Assembly (NCBI GenBank): GCA_030426845.1
Contig: JAUHXR010000013.1
Location: forward strand, 1 to 62,516
Reading direction: 5' to 3'
Length of the DNA: 62,516 nt
DNA from: Polyangia bacterium
GTDB taxonomy: Bacteria > Myxococcota_A > Polyangia > Polyangiales > Sandaracinaceae
Position numbers and translations under genes: made by a program. A model generated the notes under the pieces. That model was not told where the DNA came from, searched no databases, and saw nothing but the letters and a program-made list of their open reading frames with translations. This document shows positions 27,898 to 36,347 of the stretch, piece after piece (position 1 is the first letter of the stretch; every line of letters begins with the position of its first letter).

Positions 27898-29544
27898 ATG
27901 AGACGATGGATAGGTGCATCCATGACCGCCGCGGGGTTGATCGCCGCGGGGGTCCTCGCGGCGACGTTACTGACCCCGGCGGAGGCTGAATGCGCGGACC
28001 CGGCCCTGTGCCGACCGCAGCAGACGCGGCTCGACGACCACGGGTTCTTCCGCGCCCTCAGCCTCGACATCCGCGGCACCGTGCCCACGCCGGCCGAGTA
28101 CGCGCGGATGGAGACCGAGGGCTACGAGACCCAGCTCGACGAGTGGCTGACCACCGAGGAGTTCGCCGAGCGGGTCGTCCGCCGGCACCGCGCCCTGCTG
28201 TGGCCGAACATCGAGAACCAGACCCGCCTCTACAACTTCCGCCGCAACCTGGGCAACGCGGCGGTGGACGAGACGGGCGCGCGCGTCTGGCACCAGAACA
28301 CGCAGACCACGCGCGAGAACTACCGCGGCATCCGTGACGGCGGCGACGGCTACGCCGGCTCGGTCGGCTGCAACGACGTGCCCGCGGTGATCACGGGCGG
28401 CGTCATCGAGACCGACGCCGACGGGCGCGAGGGCTACGTGATGGTCCGCCCGTACTGGGACATGTCGACCGAGATCAAGGTCTGCGCGTTCGACGCCCAG
28501 GAGAACCGCTACAGCCCGACCGGCAGCGACTGCGCGACCAACGAGGCGGTGGGCGATCCGGGCTGCGGCTGCGGCCCGAACCTGCGCTGGTGCGGCACGG
28601 GCACCGCGCGCAACGAGGTCCTGCGCTCGTTCACCGCCGAGCTCGAGCAGCGCGTCGCGGCCCACGTCCTCGCGGACGAGCCGTACCACGAGCTGCTGAC
28701 CTCGCGGCGGGCGTTCTTCAACGGACCGCTGACCCACTTCTGGCGCTACCACGCGGGCTCGCCGAACGGCGTCACGCTCGCGCCGACCTCGCTCGACGTG
28801 GACGGCCTGCCGGACCTCGCGATCGACGACCCGGCCGGGATGAGCTTCGACGCGCGCGACACCTGGACCGAGGTCGAGCTGCCCGAAGAGCACTCCGGCC
28901 TGCTAACTCACCCGGTGTTCCTCCTGCGATTCCAGACGAACCGGGCGCGGGCGAACCGCTTCTTCGACGCGTTCCTCTGCCAGCCGTTCCAGCCGCCCGA
29001 GGGCGGCATCCCGCTGGACGACGAGGTCGCCGCCGCGCAGCCCGACGTGCAGCAGCGCCCCGGCTGCAACTACTGCCACGCGATCCTCGAGCCCTCGGCC
29101 GCCTACTGGGGTCGCTGGACGCAGCAGGGCGGAGGCTTCCTGAGCCCGAGCACCTACCCGGAGTTCCGGCAGGAGTGCTTCGACTGCGGCCGCGGCCTCG
29201 AGCCCTGCTCGACGCTCTGCCGCAACAACTACGTCACGCGCGCGCTCTCCCCCGAGGAGATGCCCAACCTCGGCCGCCTGCAGGCGTTCGAGTTCCTGCG
29301 CGACGAGCACCGCCCCAACGTGGAGGCCGGCCCCGCCGGGCTCGTGCGTCAGGGCCTGGCCGACGGCCGCTTCACCTCGTGCTCGGTCCAGCACACCGCG
29401 AGCTGGCTGCTCGGGCGTGAGCTCACCGGCGAGGAGGAGGCCTGGGCTCGCGGGCTCACGCAGGACTTCCTCGGGAGCGACTTCCGCTACCGCGAGCTCG
29501 TCCGCGCGATCGTGACGAGCGAGACCTACCGGAGGGCGCTGTGA
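27898..29544 (+). CDS. exported PSCyt2/DUF1549-DUF1553-like protein
   Basis: The 548-residue protein has a signal peptide (MTAAGLIAAGVLAATLLTPAEA). ALSLDIRGTVPTPAEYARME and YETQLDEWLTTEEFAERVVR resemble the PSCyt2 (DUF1549) start, LTHFWRYHAG lies mid-protein, and the terminal LVRAIVTSETYRRAL resembles the C-terminal PSD1 (DUF1553) motif. A CNYCHA motif (about residue 387) could bind haem. The region is rich in paired Cys (CGCGPNLRWC, CFDCGRGLEPCSTLC). GGAGGG lies seven bases before the ATG at 27898. Related families sit beside DUF1501 genes in planctomycetes, as here. Function is unknown. Confidence 0.75.
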   Translation: MRRWIGASMTAAGLIAAGVLAATLLTPAEAECADPALCRPQQTRLDDHGFFRALSLDIRGTVPTPAEYARMETEGYETQLDEWLTTEEFAERVVRRHRALLWPNIENQTRLYNFRRNLGNAAVDETGARVWHQNTQTTRENYRGIRDGGDGYAGSVGCNDVPAVITGGVIETDADGREGYVMVRPYWDMSTEIKVCAFDAQENRYSPTGSDCATNEAVGDPGCGCGPNLRWCGTGTARNEVLRSFTAELEQRVAAHVLADEPYHELLTSRRAFFNGPLTHFWRYHAGSPNGVTLAPTSLDVDGLPDLAIDDPAGMSFDARDTWTEVELPEEHSGLLTHPVFLLRFQTNRARANRFFDAFLCQPFQPPEGGIPLDDEVAAAQPDVQQRPGCNYCHAILEPSAAYWGRWTQQGGGFLSPSTYPEFRQECFDCGRGLEPCSTLCRNNYVTRALSPEEMPNLGRLQAFEFLRDEHRPNVEAGPAGLVRQGLADGRFTSCSVQHTASWLLGRELTGEEEAWARGLTQDFLGSDFRYRELVRAIVTSETYRRAL

Positions 29545-30278
29545 TGACCACCTCGACACGCCTCACGCTGGGCCTCACCGGCCTGACCGTCCTCGCGGGC
29601 CTCTCTCTCCTCGCGGGCTGCAGCTCGGGCTCCGTCCCGGTTGGCCACGAGGATCACACCTTCGTCGATCCGCGCGAGGTGGACCTCGGCGCCGACCCCT
29701 GGCGCGAGCGCCGGCGGATGGACGTCGACCAGCTCGACATGTCGATCCGCGAGGTCACCGGCAACCGCGTCGACGGCGTGCTCGTCGGCGGCATCGGCTG
29801 GGAGCGCTGGGGGACGCGCAACGGCGAGCCCTACGTCGCGGAGCGCTACTTCGAGACGTTCGGCGACACCCTCGGGGTGCCCGACTACATCAACTCCTCC
29901 TCGGAGGACACCAGCGTCTCGCTCCTCTTCGAGAAGTTCCTCGACGACGCGGCGCGCGACGTGTGCCGCCGGCTCGTGGAGCGCGAGGCGGGCAACGGCC
30001 GCGACTACGACGGAGAGCCGCAGGGCATCTTCGGCGCGGTCGACATCACCTCGACCGAGCCGTCCCAGGGCGACGTCGACCAGACGCTCGCCGACCTGCT
30101 GCTCCGCTTCCACGGCCGCAGCCTCGAGCCGAGCTCCGAGCAGCTCCAGCCGTGGCGGGATCACTTCGACCGTCTGGCCGCCGCGGCGGCGTCGGCGGAG
30201 GAGCCGCTGCCGCCGCAGCGCGCCTGGGAGGGCGTCTGCGTGGCGCTCATCACTCACCCCGACTTCTACACGTACTGA
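29544..30278 (+). CDS. lipoprotein of unknown function in the DUF1501 operon
   Basis: The 244-residue protein has a lipobox (LAGLSLLAGC). The rest is acidic and helical, ending with PPQRAWEGVCVALITHPDFY, which resembles the short C-terminal part of PSD1-type proteins. It may therefore be a split piece of the same fold. The ATG at 29544 overlaps the previous stop (TGATG) and has GGAGGG seven bases upstream; GTG at 29541 is an alternative. Its position between the PSCyt2-like gene and the DUF1501 gene suggests that the three products act together in the envelope. Confidence 0.7.
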   Translation: MTTSTRLTLGLTGLTVLAGLSLLAGCSSGSVPVGHEDHTFVDPREVDLGADPWRERRRMDVDQLDMSIREVTGNRVDGVLVGGIGWERWGTRNGEPYVAERYFETFGDTLGVPDYINSSSEDTSVSLLFEKFLDDAARDVCRRLVEREAGNGRDYDGEPQGIFGAVDITSTEPSQGDVDQTLADLLLRFHGRSLEPSSEQLQPWRDHFDRLAAAAASAEEPLPPQRAWEGVCVALITHPDFYTY

Positions 30279-30287
30279 GGGATGGCC

Positions 30288-31682
30288 ATGACGAACAAGA
30301 AGCAAGGCATCGCTCGTCGCGATCTCCTCAAGCACGTGATGGTCGCGGGCGGCGTGGCCGGCGTGGGCGCGGCGGGGGGGCTCGGCGCCCTGTCGCACCT
30401 CGCAGCCCAGACGACGGCCACCGAGGACAAGTTCTACGTCTACGCGTACTTCTCGGGCGGCTGGGACACGCTGCTCGGGATCGACCCGCGTGACCCGGCG
30501 GTGTTCAACGAAGACAACGTCGGTCAGACGCGCATCATGCCGGGCTACGGCAACCAGGCCGCGGCGCAGTACCAGGAGGCGCCTCGGAACGCGCCCGGCA
30601 CCGAGATCCTCCTCGGGCCGGCCGCGCGCCCGCTCGACGCGGTCGCCGATCGCCTCGCCGTCGTGCGCGGCATGAGCATGGACACCCTCACCCACGAGGT
30701 CGGCCGCCGCCGGTTCCTGACCGGCAAGCCGCCCTCGGGCCTCAACGCGCGCGGCAGCTCCGGCTCGTCGTGGCTCGCCGCGCAGTTCGACGGCAGCCGC
30801 CTCATCCCGAACCTGTCGGTGCGGGTCGAATCGTTCAACCCGGACCTGCCGCCGGACGTCTCCGCGCTGCGCGTCGGGACCTCCACCGACCTGGTCGCGA
30901 TGCTCCGGCGCCGTGACCCGACGATGGACCCGCTCCTCGACGAGTCGGTCGCCCAGCTCCTCGAGGACGAGGCGAGCTGCAGCCGCGCGCTCAGCTCCCC
31001 CACCCTCCGCTCGGCCGAGTCGGCCCGTCTGCGCATGCGCGCGGTGCTCGACGCGGACGTGCAGTCGCTGTTCGACTTCCGCTCGGACGACGCGAACATC
31101 GTCGCGCTCCGCGACCACTTCGGGTTCACCACCAGCCAGCTCTCGAGCGGTGGGGCGCAGGCGGCGCTCGCCTACCAGGCGATCACCCAGGGCGTCTCGC
31201 GCGTCGTCAGCATCCAGGCGGCGGGCGGGCTCGACACCCACTTCGACAACTGGGAGGACGACGCGGGGCCCCGCCAGCTCGAGGGCTGGCAGGCGATCGC
31301 GGACCTCGCGACGCTGCTCCAGAGCACGCCGTTCGGCGACACCGGCGAGTCCTACCTCGACCGCACCGTGATCATCGGCTTCAGCGAGTTCATGCGCACG
31401 CCGCTCATCAACGCGCGCGGCGGGCGCGACCACTGGCTGACCGGGAGCTGCGCGCTCGTGGGCGGCAACGTCCGTGGGGGCACGGTCATCGGCGCGTCGA
31501 GCGACGTGGGGATGGCGCCGCAGCTCGTCGACCGGGCGACCGGCGCGGTCGTCGAGTCGTCCACCGAGGGCGAGGTCATCTACCCCGAGCACATCCTGCG
31601 GACGCTCCTCGTGGACGCGGGGCTCGAGGAGGACCGGGCCGACCTCCGGGTCGAGCCGATCGCCGCGCTCATGCAGGGCTGA
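30288..31682 (+). CDS. DUF1501 family protein with twin-arginine signal
   Basis: The 464-residue protein starts with a Tat-type signal (RRDLLKHVMVAGGVAGVGAA). The DUF1501 body follows, recognisable by YFSGGWDTLLGIDP near residue 50, a DTHFDNWEDD block and the late VIIGFSEFMRTPLINARGGRDHW, typical of this alkaline-phosphatase-like fold. Its function is not established; members are often paired with PSCyt-type proteins. The ATG at 30288 is preferred over 30282 because GAGGG is six bases before it and abuts the other. A strong hairpin at 31699 closes the operon. Confidence 0.88.
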   Translation: MTNKKQGIARRDLLKHVMVAGGVAGVGAAGGLGALSHLAAQTTATEDKFYVYAYFSGGWDTLLGIDPRDPAVFNEDNVGQTRIMPGYGNQAAAQYQEAPRNAPGTEILLGPAARPLDAVADRLAVVRGMSMDTLTHEVGRRRFLTGKPPSGLNARGSSGSSWLAAQFDGSRLIPNLSVRVESFNPDLPPDVSALRVGTSTDLVAMLRRRDPTMDPLLDESVAQLLEDEASCSRALSSPTLRSAESARLRMRAVLDADVQSLFDFRSDDANIVALRDHFGFTTSQLSSGGAQAALAYQAITQGVSRVVSIQAAGGLDTHFDNWEDDAGPRQLEGWQAIADLATLLQSTPFGDTGESYLDRTVIIGFSEFMRTPLINARGGRDHWLTGSCALVGGNVRGGTVIGASSDVGMAPQLVDRATGAVVESSTEGEVIYPEHILRTLLVDAGLEEDRADLRVEPIAALMQG

Positions 31683-31698
31683 CGCGATCCGAGCCCAG

Positions 31699-31741
31699 CA
31701 CGATGAGCCCCCGACCGCGCGCCGGTCCGGGGGCTCTCGTG
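31699..31741 (+). terminator. strong hairpin terminator after the DUF1501 operon
   Basis: GAGCCCCCGACCG (31705-31717) pairs with CGGTCCGGGGGCTC (31723-31736) with one bulge. CACGA and TCGTG extend the stem outside. There is no U-tract, as is common at this GC content, so termination may need other factors. Confidence 0.6.
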
Positions 31742-31775
31742 CGCTCGGTCCCGGCACGCACGGGGCGAGGCGCGG

Positions 31776-31781
31776 TATGCT
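31776..31781 (+). promoter_or_regulatory. -10 box TATGCT before the DUF4126 gene
   Basis: TATGCT ends nine bases before the ATG at 31791, a little longer than the other leaderless candidates. Confidence 0.4.
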
Positions 31782-31790
31782 CGGCGCGCG

Positions 31791-32387
31791 ATGGAGTACG
31801 CCCAGCTCGCCCTCGGCGCCGGCCTCGGGATCGCCCTCGCGGCGGCCTGCGGCTTCCGCGTCTTCGTGCCGATGCTCGTGGTGGCGGTGGCCACCCGGCT
31901 CGAGATGCTGCCCGCCCAGGACGGCCTCGAGTGGGTCGCGAGCTGGTGGGCGATCGTGGCCCTCAGCACCGCGACGGTGGTGGAGATCGCCGCCTACTAC
32001 GTTCCGTGGGTCGACAACATCCTCGACACGATCGGCGTGCCCTCGGCCGCGGTCGCGGGGGTGCTCGTCGCCTACGTCGCGATGGCCGACGCTCACCCCG
32101 CGCTCGCCTGGACGATCGCGGCCGTCGCGGGCGGGGGCTCGGCGGCCACCGTGAAGCTCGGGATGACCGCGGTGCGCGGCGCGTCTACCGCGACCACCGG
32201 CGGCACGATGAACTGGGCCGTGACGTCGGTCGAGAGCGCGACGTCGTCGGCGCTCGCGATCCTCGCGGTGGTGATCCCGGTGGGCGTCGCGGTGATCACG
32301 CTGGTCGGGCTCGGCGTCCTGATCTACTTCATCGTGCGTCGACGCCGCCGCGCGCGCGACGAGGCCCCGAGCGAGGGCCCCGCCTGA
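31791..32387 (+). CDS. DUF4126 family membrane protein
   Basis: The 198-residue protein has several hydrophobic segments: LALGAGLGIALAAACGFRVF, WAIVALSTATVVEIAAYYV, AAVAGVLVAYVAMADAHP, and IPVGVAVITLVGLGVLIYFI near the end. The tail is basic (RRRRRARDE). CGFRVFVPML and AYYVPWVDNILDTIGVPSA are typical of DUF4126 proteins. Function is unknown. It begins a group of genes in the same direction, with xthA 23 bp downstream. Confidence 0.85.
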   Translation: MEYAQLALGAGLGIALAAACGFRVFVPMLVVAVATRLEMLPAQDGLEWVASWWAIVALSTATVVEIAAYYVPWVDNILDTIGVPSAAVAGVLVAYVAMADAHPALAWTIAAVAGGGSAATVKLGMTAVRGASTATTGGTMNWAVTSVESATSSALAILAVVIPVGVAVITLVGLGVLIYFIVRRRRRARDEAPSEGPA

Positions 32388-32410
32388 GCGGCCGGCACCG
32401 GAGGAGCCCC

Positions 32411-33184
32411 ATGCGGATCGCGACCTGGAACATCAACGGGATGAACGCCCGCGCCGACTACGTCCCTCACTGGCTCCGCGCCGTGCAGCCCGATCTGGTC
32501 GGGCTGCAGGAGCTCAAGATGACGGACGACAAGTTCCCGCGCGGGCAGCTCGAGGAGCTCGGCTACCACGCGACGACCTTCGGGCAGAAGAGCTGGAACG
32601 GCGTCGCGGTGCTCAGCCGCGAGCCGGTCGAGGCGCTGCAGCGAGGGCTCCCCGGGCAAGAGGAGCAGGGCGCGCGGCTGCTCTCCGTGAAGACCCCCGA
32701 GCTCACCTTCATCACCGTCTACTGCCCGAACGGCAAGAGCATCGAGCACCCCGACTACCAGGCGAAGCTCGCGTGGTTCGACGCGCTCCGCGCCTACCTC
32801 GAGGAGCACCACGACCCGTCGGAGCCGCTCGTCCTGACCGGCGACTTCAACATCGTACCGGCGCCGATCGACTCGTGGAACGAGGCGAAGCTGAGCGGCC
32901 ACATCTTCCACACGGAGGCCGAGCGAGCGCGGCTCGACGCGCTGATGGCCTGGGGCCTCTCGGACGCCTGGCGGACGCATCGCCCCGAGGACCCGGGGCA
33001 CTCGTGGTGGGACTACCGCGCGGGGGCGTTCCACAAGCGGCAGGGGCTCCGCATCGATCTGGTGCTGATCACCGCGCCCCTCGCGGCCCGGATCGCGGGC
33101 GCGGACCTCTCCCGCGACTGGCGGAAGAAGATCGACGGCCTCACGCCGAGCGACCACGCCCCGGTGTGGGTCGACTTGGGGTAA
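32411..33184 (+). CDS. xthA: exodeoxyribonuclease III (AP endonuclease)
   Basis: The 257-residue protein has the full ExoIII/APE fold markers. They are the start MRIATWNINGMNAR with its Asn-x-Asn, LQELKMTDD (catalytic Glu), YCPNGKSIEH, VLTGDFNIVPAPID (Gly-Asp-x-Asn), WWDYRAGAF, LRIDLVLI and the terminal SDHAPVWVD catalytic Asp-His pair. It repairs abasic sites and removes 3'-blocking groups from DNA. GGAGGAG precedes the ATG at 32411. The stop codon TAA overlaps the next gene's TAATCT box. Length is normal for the family. Confidence 0.95.
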   Translation: MRIATWNINGMNARADYVPHWLRAVQPDLVGLQELKMTDDKFPRGQLEELGYHATTFGQKSWNGVAVLSREPVEALQRGLPGQEEQGARLLSVKTPELTFITVYCPNGKSIEHPDYQAKLAWFDALRAYLEEHHDPSEPLVLTGDFNIVPAPIDSWNEAKLSGHIFHTEAERARLDALMAWGLSDAWRTHRPEDPGHSWWDYRAGAFHKRQGLRIDLVLITAPLAARIAGADLSRDWRKKIDGLTPSDHAPVWVDLG

Positions 33185-33187
33185 TCT
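33182..33187 (+). promoter_or_regulatory. -10 box overlapping the xthA stop codon
   Basis: TAATCT starts at the xthA TAA and ends seven bases before the GTG at 33195, so this gene probably has its own leaderless promoter. Confidence 0.5.
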
Positions 33188-33194
33188 CCGAGGC

Positions 33195-34502
33195 GTGACC
33201 AGGGTGGCCGCCGCGGTGTCTCGTCTCGCGCTCGCGGCCGCGCTGGGCGCAGCCCTCATCGCCACGCCCGCGGGAGCCCGCGCGCAGGCCTCGAGCGTCG
33301 TCATCGCCTCCCTCGAGGGCCGCAACTCCGCGGCCGCCCGGCGCGTCCTGGAGTCGGGCCTGCAGGACCGCGGGCTGACGGTCACCCTCGCCGAGCTCGA
33401 CCCGGGCGGGGACACCGTCGCCACGCGGGCCCTCGCCGCCCAGGCGAACGCGCAGGCGGTGCTCGGCGGCCAGGCGAGCGCGCGCGGGCGCGGGCGCTGG
33501 CGAGTGGATCTGTGGGTGCGCGACGCGATGGGCGGCGACCAGGGCCGGGTCCGGATGCGGGTCGAGGGCCGCCGCGGGGTCGCGCGCCTCGTCGCCGCGG
33601 TGGCCGAGGCGCTCTCGCTCGTTCCGACCGCGACGTCCGGGGGCGCGACGTCAGAGGGCGCGACGACGTCCGGGGGTGCGGCGTCCGGGGGCGCGGGACC
33701 CGCCGACGCCGCCGGCGCGCCGCCCGCGGCGTCGGCCGGCGGCGGCTCGGCCGGCGCGGGCGCCGACCCGAGCCCGCGGCCCACCGCGTCGCGCCTGACC
33801 GACGACGCGGGCGACGGAGCCGAGGCGCCGCTCGTCCGGGTCTGGGCGATGGTCGGCGCGGGCGTCCGGAGCCGCGCAGTGGAGCTGCTCTCGCCCGACG
33901 GCGTCGACGCGGGCTACCGGGCCGAGCCCTACTTCGAGCTGAGCGGTCTCGTGGGGGCGCGCTTCTTCGACATCCTCTTCGTGCGCGGGCGCTTCGGGTC
34001 CTCGGTGGGGCTCGGCTCGCGCCGCGAGGCCGCGTCCCTCGGCGAGGTCGACACCCACTTCTTCCACCTGTCGGGCGACGTCGGCGCGTCCTACTGGATC
34101 GACGGCGACGTCGAGCTCGGGGCCGCGATCGGCGCGGGCTGGGATCGCTACGAGCTGTCGTTCAACGAGCTGGTCCCGACCACGGAGTACGTGCACCTGC
34201 GGACCGCGATCGTCTCCGGCTTCCGGCTCGTCGAGCGGCTCCTCGTCCTCGACGCCGAGGCGGGGCTCCGGTTCCCGTTCGGGGTCGGCGATCTCCAGAG
34301 CCTCCACGGGGTGGACTACTCGGTGTGGGGCGTGGACGGCCGGATGCGGCTGCGCGGGGTGGTCGACCCCGGCTTCACCTGGGCGGTCGAGGGCGGGTTC
34401 CGCCACTACCAGCTCACGTTCGATCGGGCCGGCGACCAGGTCACCGGTCACGACGGTGGCTGGCACGCCGTCGCCTACGCCGGCTGGGAGCTGAGCCTGT
34501 AG
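33195..34502 (+). CDS. exported protein with low-complexity linker and beta-barrel-like C-terminus
   Basis: The 435-residue protein has a signal peptide (LALAAALGAALIATPAGARA). An N-terminal alpha/beta region follows (VVIASLEGRNSAAARRVLES). A low-complexity Gly/Ala/Ser linker comes next (residues about 140-200, with repeats of SGGA). The C-terminal part has alternating strands ending in aromatic residues (LSGDVGASYWIDGDVELGAA, HAVAYAGWELSL), suggesting an outer-membrane barrel. No known family was recognised. The start GTG at 33195 follows the TAATCT box by seven bases. Confidence 0.72.
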   Translation: MTRVAAAVSRLALAAALGAALIATPAGARAQASSVVIASLEGRNSAAARRVLESGLQDRGLTVTLAELDPGGDTVATRALAAQANAQAVLGGQASARGRGRWRVDLWVRDAMGGDQGRVRMRVEGRRGVARLVAAVAEALSLVPTATSGGATSEGATTSGGAASGGAGPADAAGAPPAASAGGGSAGAGADPSPRPTASRLTDDAGDGAEAPLVRVWAMVGAGVRSRAVELLSPDGVDAGYRAEPYFELSGLVGARFFDILFVRGRFGSSVGLGSRREAASLGEVDTHFFHLSGDVGASYWIDGDVELGAAIGAGWDRYELSFNELVPTTEYVHLRTAIVSGFRLVERLLVLDAEAGLRFPFGVGDLQSLHGVDYSVWGVDGRMRLRGVVDPGFTWAVEGGFRHYQLTFDRAGDQVTGHDGGWHAVAYAGWELSL

Positions 34503-34559
34503 GCCGGCCCGGTCGCTCGGGGGTCGAGCGAGCGCGCGCGGGAGAAATCTCCGCCCGAC

Positions 34560-34586
34560 TGTCCCAGAGGCCCCCGCTCACGCGTC
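34560..34586 (+). promoter_or_regulatory. candidate ECF sigma promoter before the DGPF-ECF gene pair
   Basis: TGTCCC (34560-34565), a 17-base spacer and CGTC (34583-34586) resemble an ECF-type promoter (TGTC-type -35, CGTC-type -10). It lies 44 bp before the DGPF gene start. This suggests autoregulation but needs mapping. Confidence 0.4.
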
Positions 34587-34630
34587 ATCGGAGCAGCGGG
34601 CCGATGGCCCGCGGAACGGAGATCGTGACC

Positions 34631-35023
34631 ATGCCCGACAAGAAGAGGTTCCTCGTGCTCCACCGTAGCGGGCCGCGCCGCGCGGACGCCCCCGGCCCGT
34701 CGCCGCAGCAGATGGAGGCGATGTTCGCGGCCTACCAGACCTGGATGGACACGTTCCGCGAGGAGATCTGCGACCCGGGCGCGAAGCTCGGCTCGAGCGG
34801 ACGCGTGCTGACGGCGGGCGCCCTGGACGAGGGCCCGTTCGTCGAGGCCAAGGAGGTCGTCGGTGGCTACATGATCCTCGAGGCCGACAGCTACGAGCGG
34901 GCGGTCGAGATCATGCGGGCCGGGCCGGCGCTCGCGGGAGGGGGCTCGATGGAGATCCGTGAGATCGCGATGATGAGCCGCCCCGAGGCGCCCGCCTGCG
35001 TGTCTCCCACCGAGGCTCCCTGA
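34631..35023 (+). CDS. YCII/DGPF domain protein
   Basis: The 130-residue cytoplasmic protein has the YCII-like alpha/beta pattern: KKRFLVLHRS at the start, MEAMFAAYQTWMDTFREEI in the middle, a DEGPFVEAKEVVGGYMILEA core and SYERAVEIMRAGP. Such DGPF proteins are repeatedly encoded next to ECF42-type sigma factors, as here, where the sigma gene begins seven bases after its stop. The ATG at 34631 is taken because it leaves the usual short start; an upstream ATG at 34604 is possible. Biochemical function is unknown. Confidence 0.85.
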   Translation: MPDKKRFLVLHRSGPRRADAPGPSPQQMEAMFAAYQTWMDTFREEICDPGAKLGSSGRVLTAGALDEGPFVEAKEVVGGYMILEADSYERAVEIMRAGPALAGGGSMEIREIAMMSRPEAPACVSPTEAP

Positions 35024-35030
35024 CGCGGTC

Positions 35031-36287
35031 GTGAGCGACCCGCCCAAGGCGTCGTCCTCCGGCCGCGCCGAGCTCGCGCGCCTGTTCCGACACGAGCACG
35101 GGCGCGTCGTCGCGCTCCTGGCCCGCCGGGTAGGCGTCGCCCACCTGGCCGCGGTGGAGGACGCCGTCCAGGCCGCGATGCTCGCCGCGCTGCACGCGTG
35201 GGCCGCGAGCGGCGTGCCCCTGCGACCGAGCGCCTGGCTGTACCAGGTGGCGTGGCGCGAGCTCGCGGGCGAGCTGCGCAAGGAGCGACGGCGCGCGGTC
35301 CTGCGCGACGCCCTCCGCGACGAGGAGGAGCCGCGGACCTGGCCGGACGAGGCGGCCTTCGAGCGCGAGGTCCGCGACGAGCAGCTCAAGATGCTGTTCC
35401 TCTGCTGCGACGAGCGCCTCCCCGAGGTGTCGCGGCTCGTCCTCGCGCTCAAGGTGCTCTCCGGGTTCCACCCCCGCGAGATCGCCGCGCGGCTCGATCT
35501 GACCGAGGCCAACGTCCGGAAGCGCCTCACCCGCGCCCAGGCTCGACTCCGTCAGGATCCCCCCGTCGACCAGCCGCTCGACGCAATGCGCGAGCGCCTC
35601 GGCAGCGTCCGGGCCGTCCTCTACCTGCTGTTCAACGAGGGCTACCTCTCGAACGCCGAGCCGCCGATCCGCGAGGAGCTCTGCGCCGACGCGATCCGGC
35701 TCGGGACGCTCCTCGCCGAGCACCCGATGGACGGCAGCCCCCCGACCTGCGCGCTCCTCGCGCTGATGCACCTCCACGCGTCCCGCCTGGGCGCCCGGCG
35801 CGATTCGCTCGGGGGCCTGCTGCTGCTCGAGGAGCAGGACCGCGGCCGCTGGGATCGCGCCCACCTCGCCGAGGGCGCGGCGTGGTTGGCGCGCGCGAGC
35901 GCGGGCGACTCCCCGACCCGCTTCCACATCGAGGCCTCGATCGCGGCCGAGCACGCCCGCGCGCCGTCGTTCGCAGAGACCCGCTGGGACCGGATCGCCG
36001 AGCGCTACGAGTGGCTGATGCGGGTCGACCCCTCGCCGCTCCATCACCTGAACCGCGCGATCGCGCTCGCCGAGGTGTCGGGGCCGCGGCACGCGCTCGA
36101 GACCCTCGGCGGGGAGGTGCCCGAGGGGCTCGAGGGGAGCTGCGTCGGGGAGGCGGCGCTCGCCGATCTGCTTCGGCGGGCGGGGCACTCCGACCGAGCC
36201 GCCGAGCACGCGCGGCGGGCGATCGCGGCCGCGCCCAGCGAGCCGGTGCGCGCCCTCCTCCGGCGTCGCCTCGCCTCCCCAGAGTGA
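35031..36287 (+). CDS. RNA polymerase ECF sigma factor, ECF42/SigJ-like with C-terminal TPR-like extension
   Basis: The 418-residue protein has an ECF sigma core. Region 2 contains RVVALLARRVGVAHLAAVED and AWLYQVAWRELAGELRKERR; region 4 contains LKMLFLCCDERLPEVSRLVL and HPREIAARLDLTEANVRKRL. It then has a long C-terminal extension (residues about 180-418) with FNEGYLSN, DAIRLGTLL and repeated helices, as in ECF42-type sigmas. The GTG at 35031 is the only suitable start. It is paired with the DGPF gene, the usual partner of this group. No anti-sigma gene is adjacent, and the extension probably does the regulation. Confidence 0.9.
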   Translation: MSDPPKASSSGRAELARLFRHEHGRVVALLARRVGVAHLAAVEDAVQAAMLAALHAWAASGVPLRPSAWLYQVAWRELAGELRKERRRAVLRDALRDEEEPRTWPDEAAFEREVRDEQLKMLFLCCDERLPEVSRLVLALKVLSGFHPREIAARLDLTEANVRKRLTRAQARLRQDPPVDQPLDAMRERLGSVRAVLYLLFNEGYLSNAEPPIREELCADAIRLGTLLAEHPMDGSPPTCALLALMHLHASRLGARRDSLGGLLLLEEQDRGRWDRAHLAEGAAWLARASAGDSPTRFHIEASIAAEHARAPSFAETRWDRIAERYEWLMRVDPSPLHHLNRAIALAEVSGPRHALETLGGEVPEGLEGSCVGEAALADLLRRAGHSDRAAEHARRAIAAAPSEPVRALLRRRLASPE

Positions 36288-36335
36288 GGCGGGGCGGAGG
36301 GCGCGCGGCGCTCAAGGCCCGGGCGCAGACGGCCG

Positions 36336-36341
36336 TACCCT
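36336..36341 (+). promoter_or_regulatory. -10 box for the response regulator-HDOD gene (leaderless)
   Basis: TACCCT ends six bases before the GTG at 36348. Confidence 0.55.
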
Positions 36342-36347
36342 GAGATC

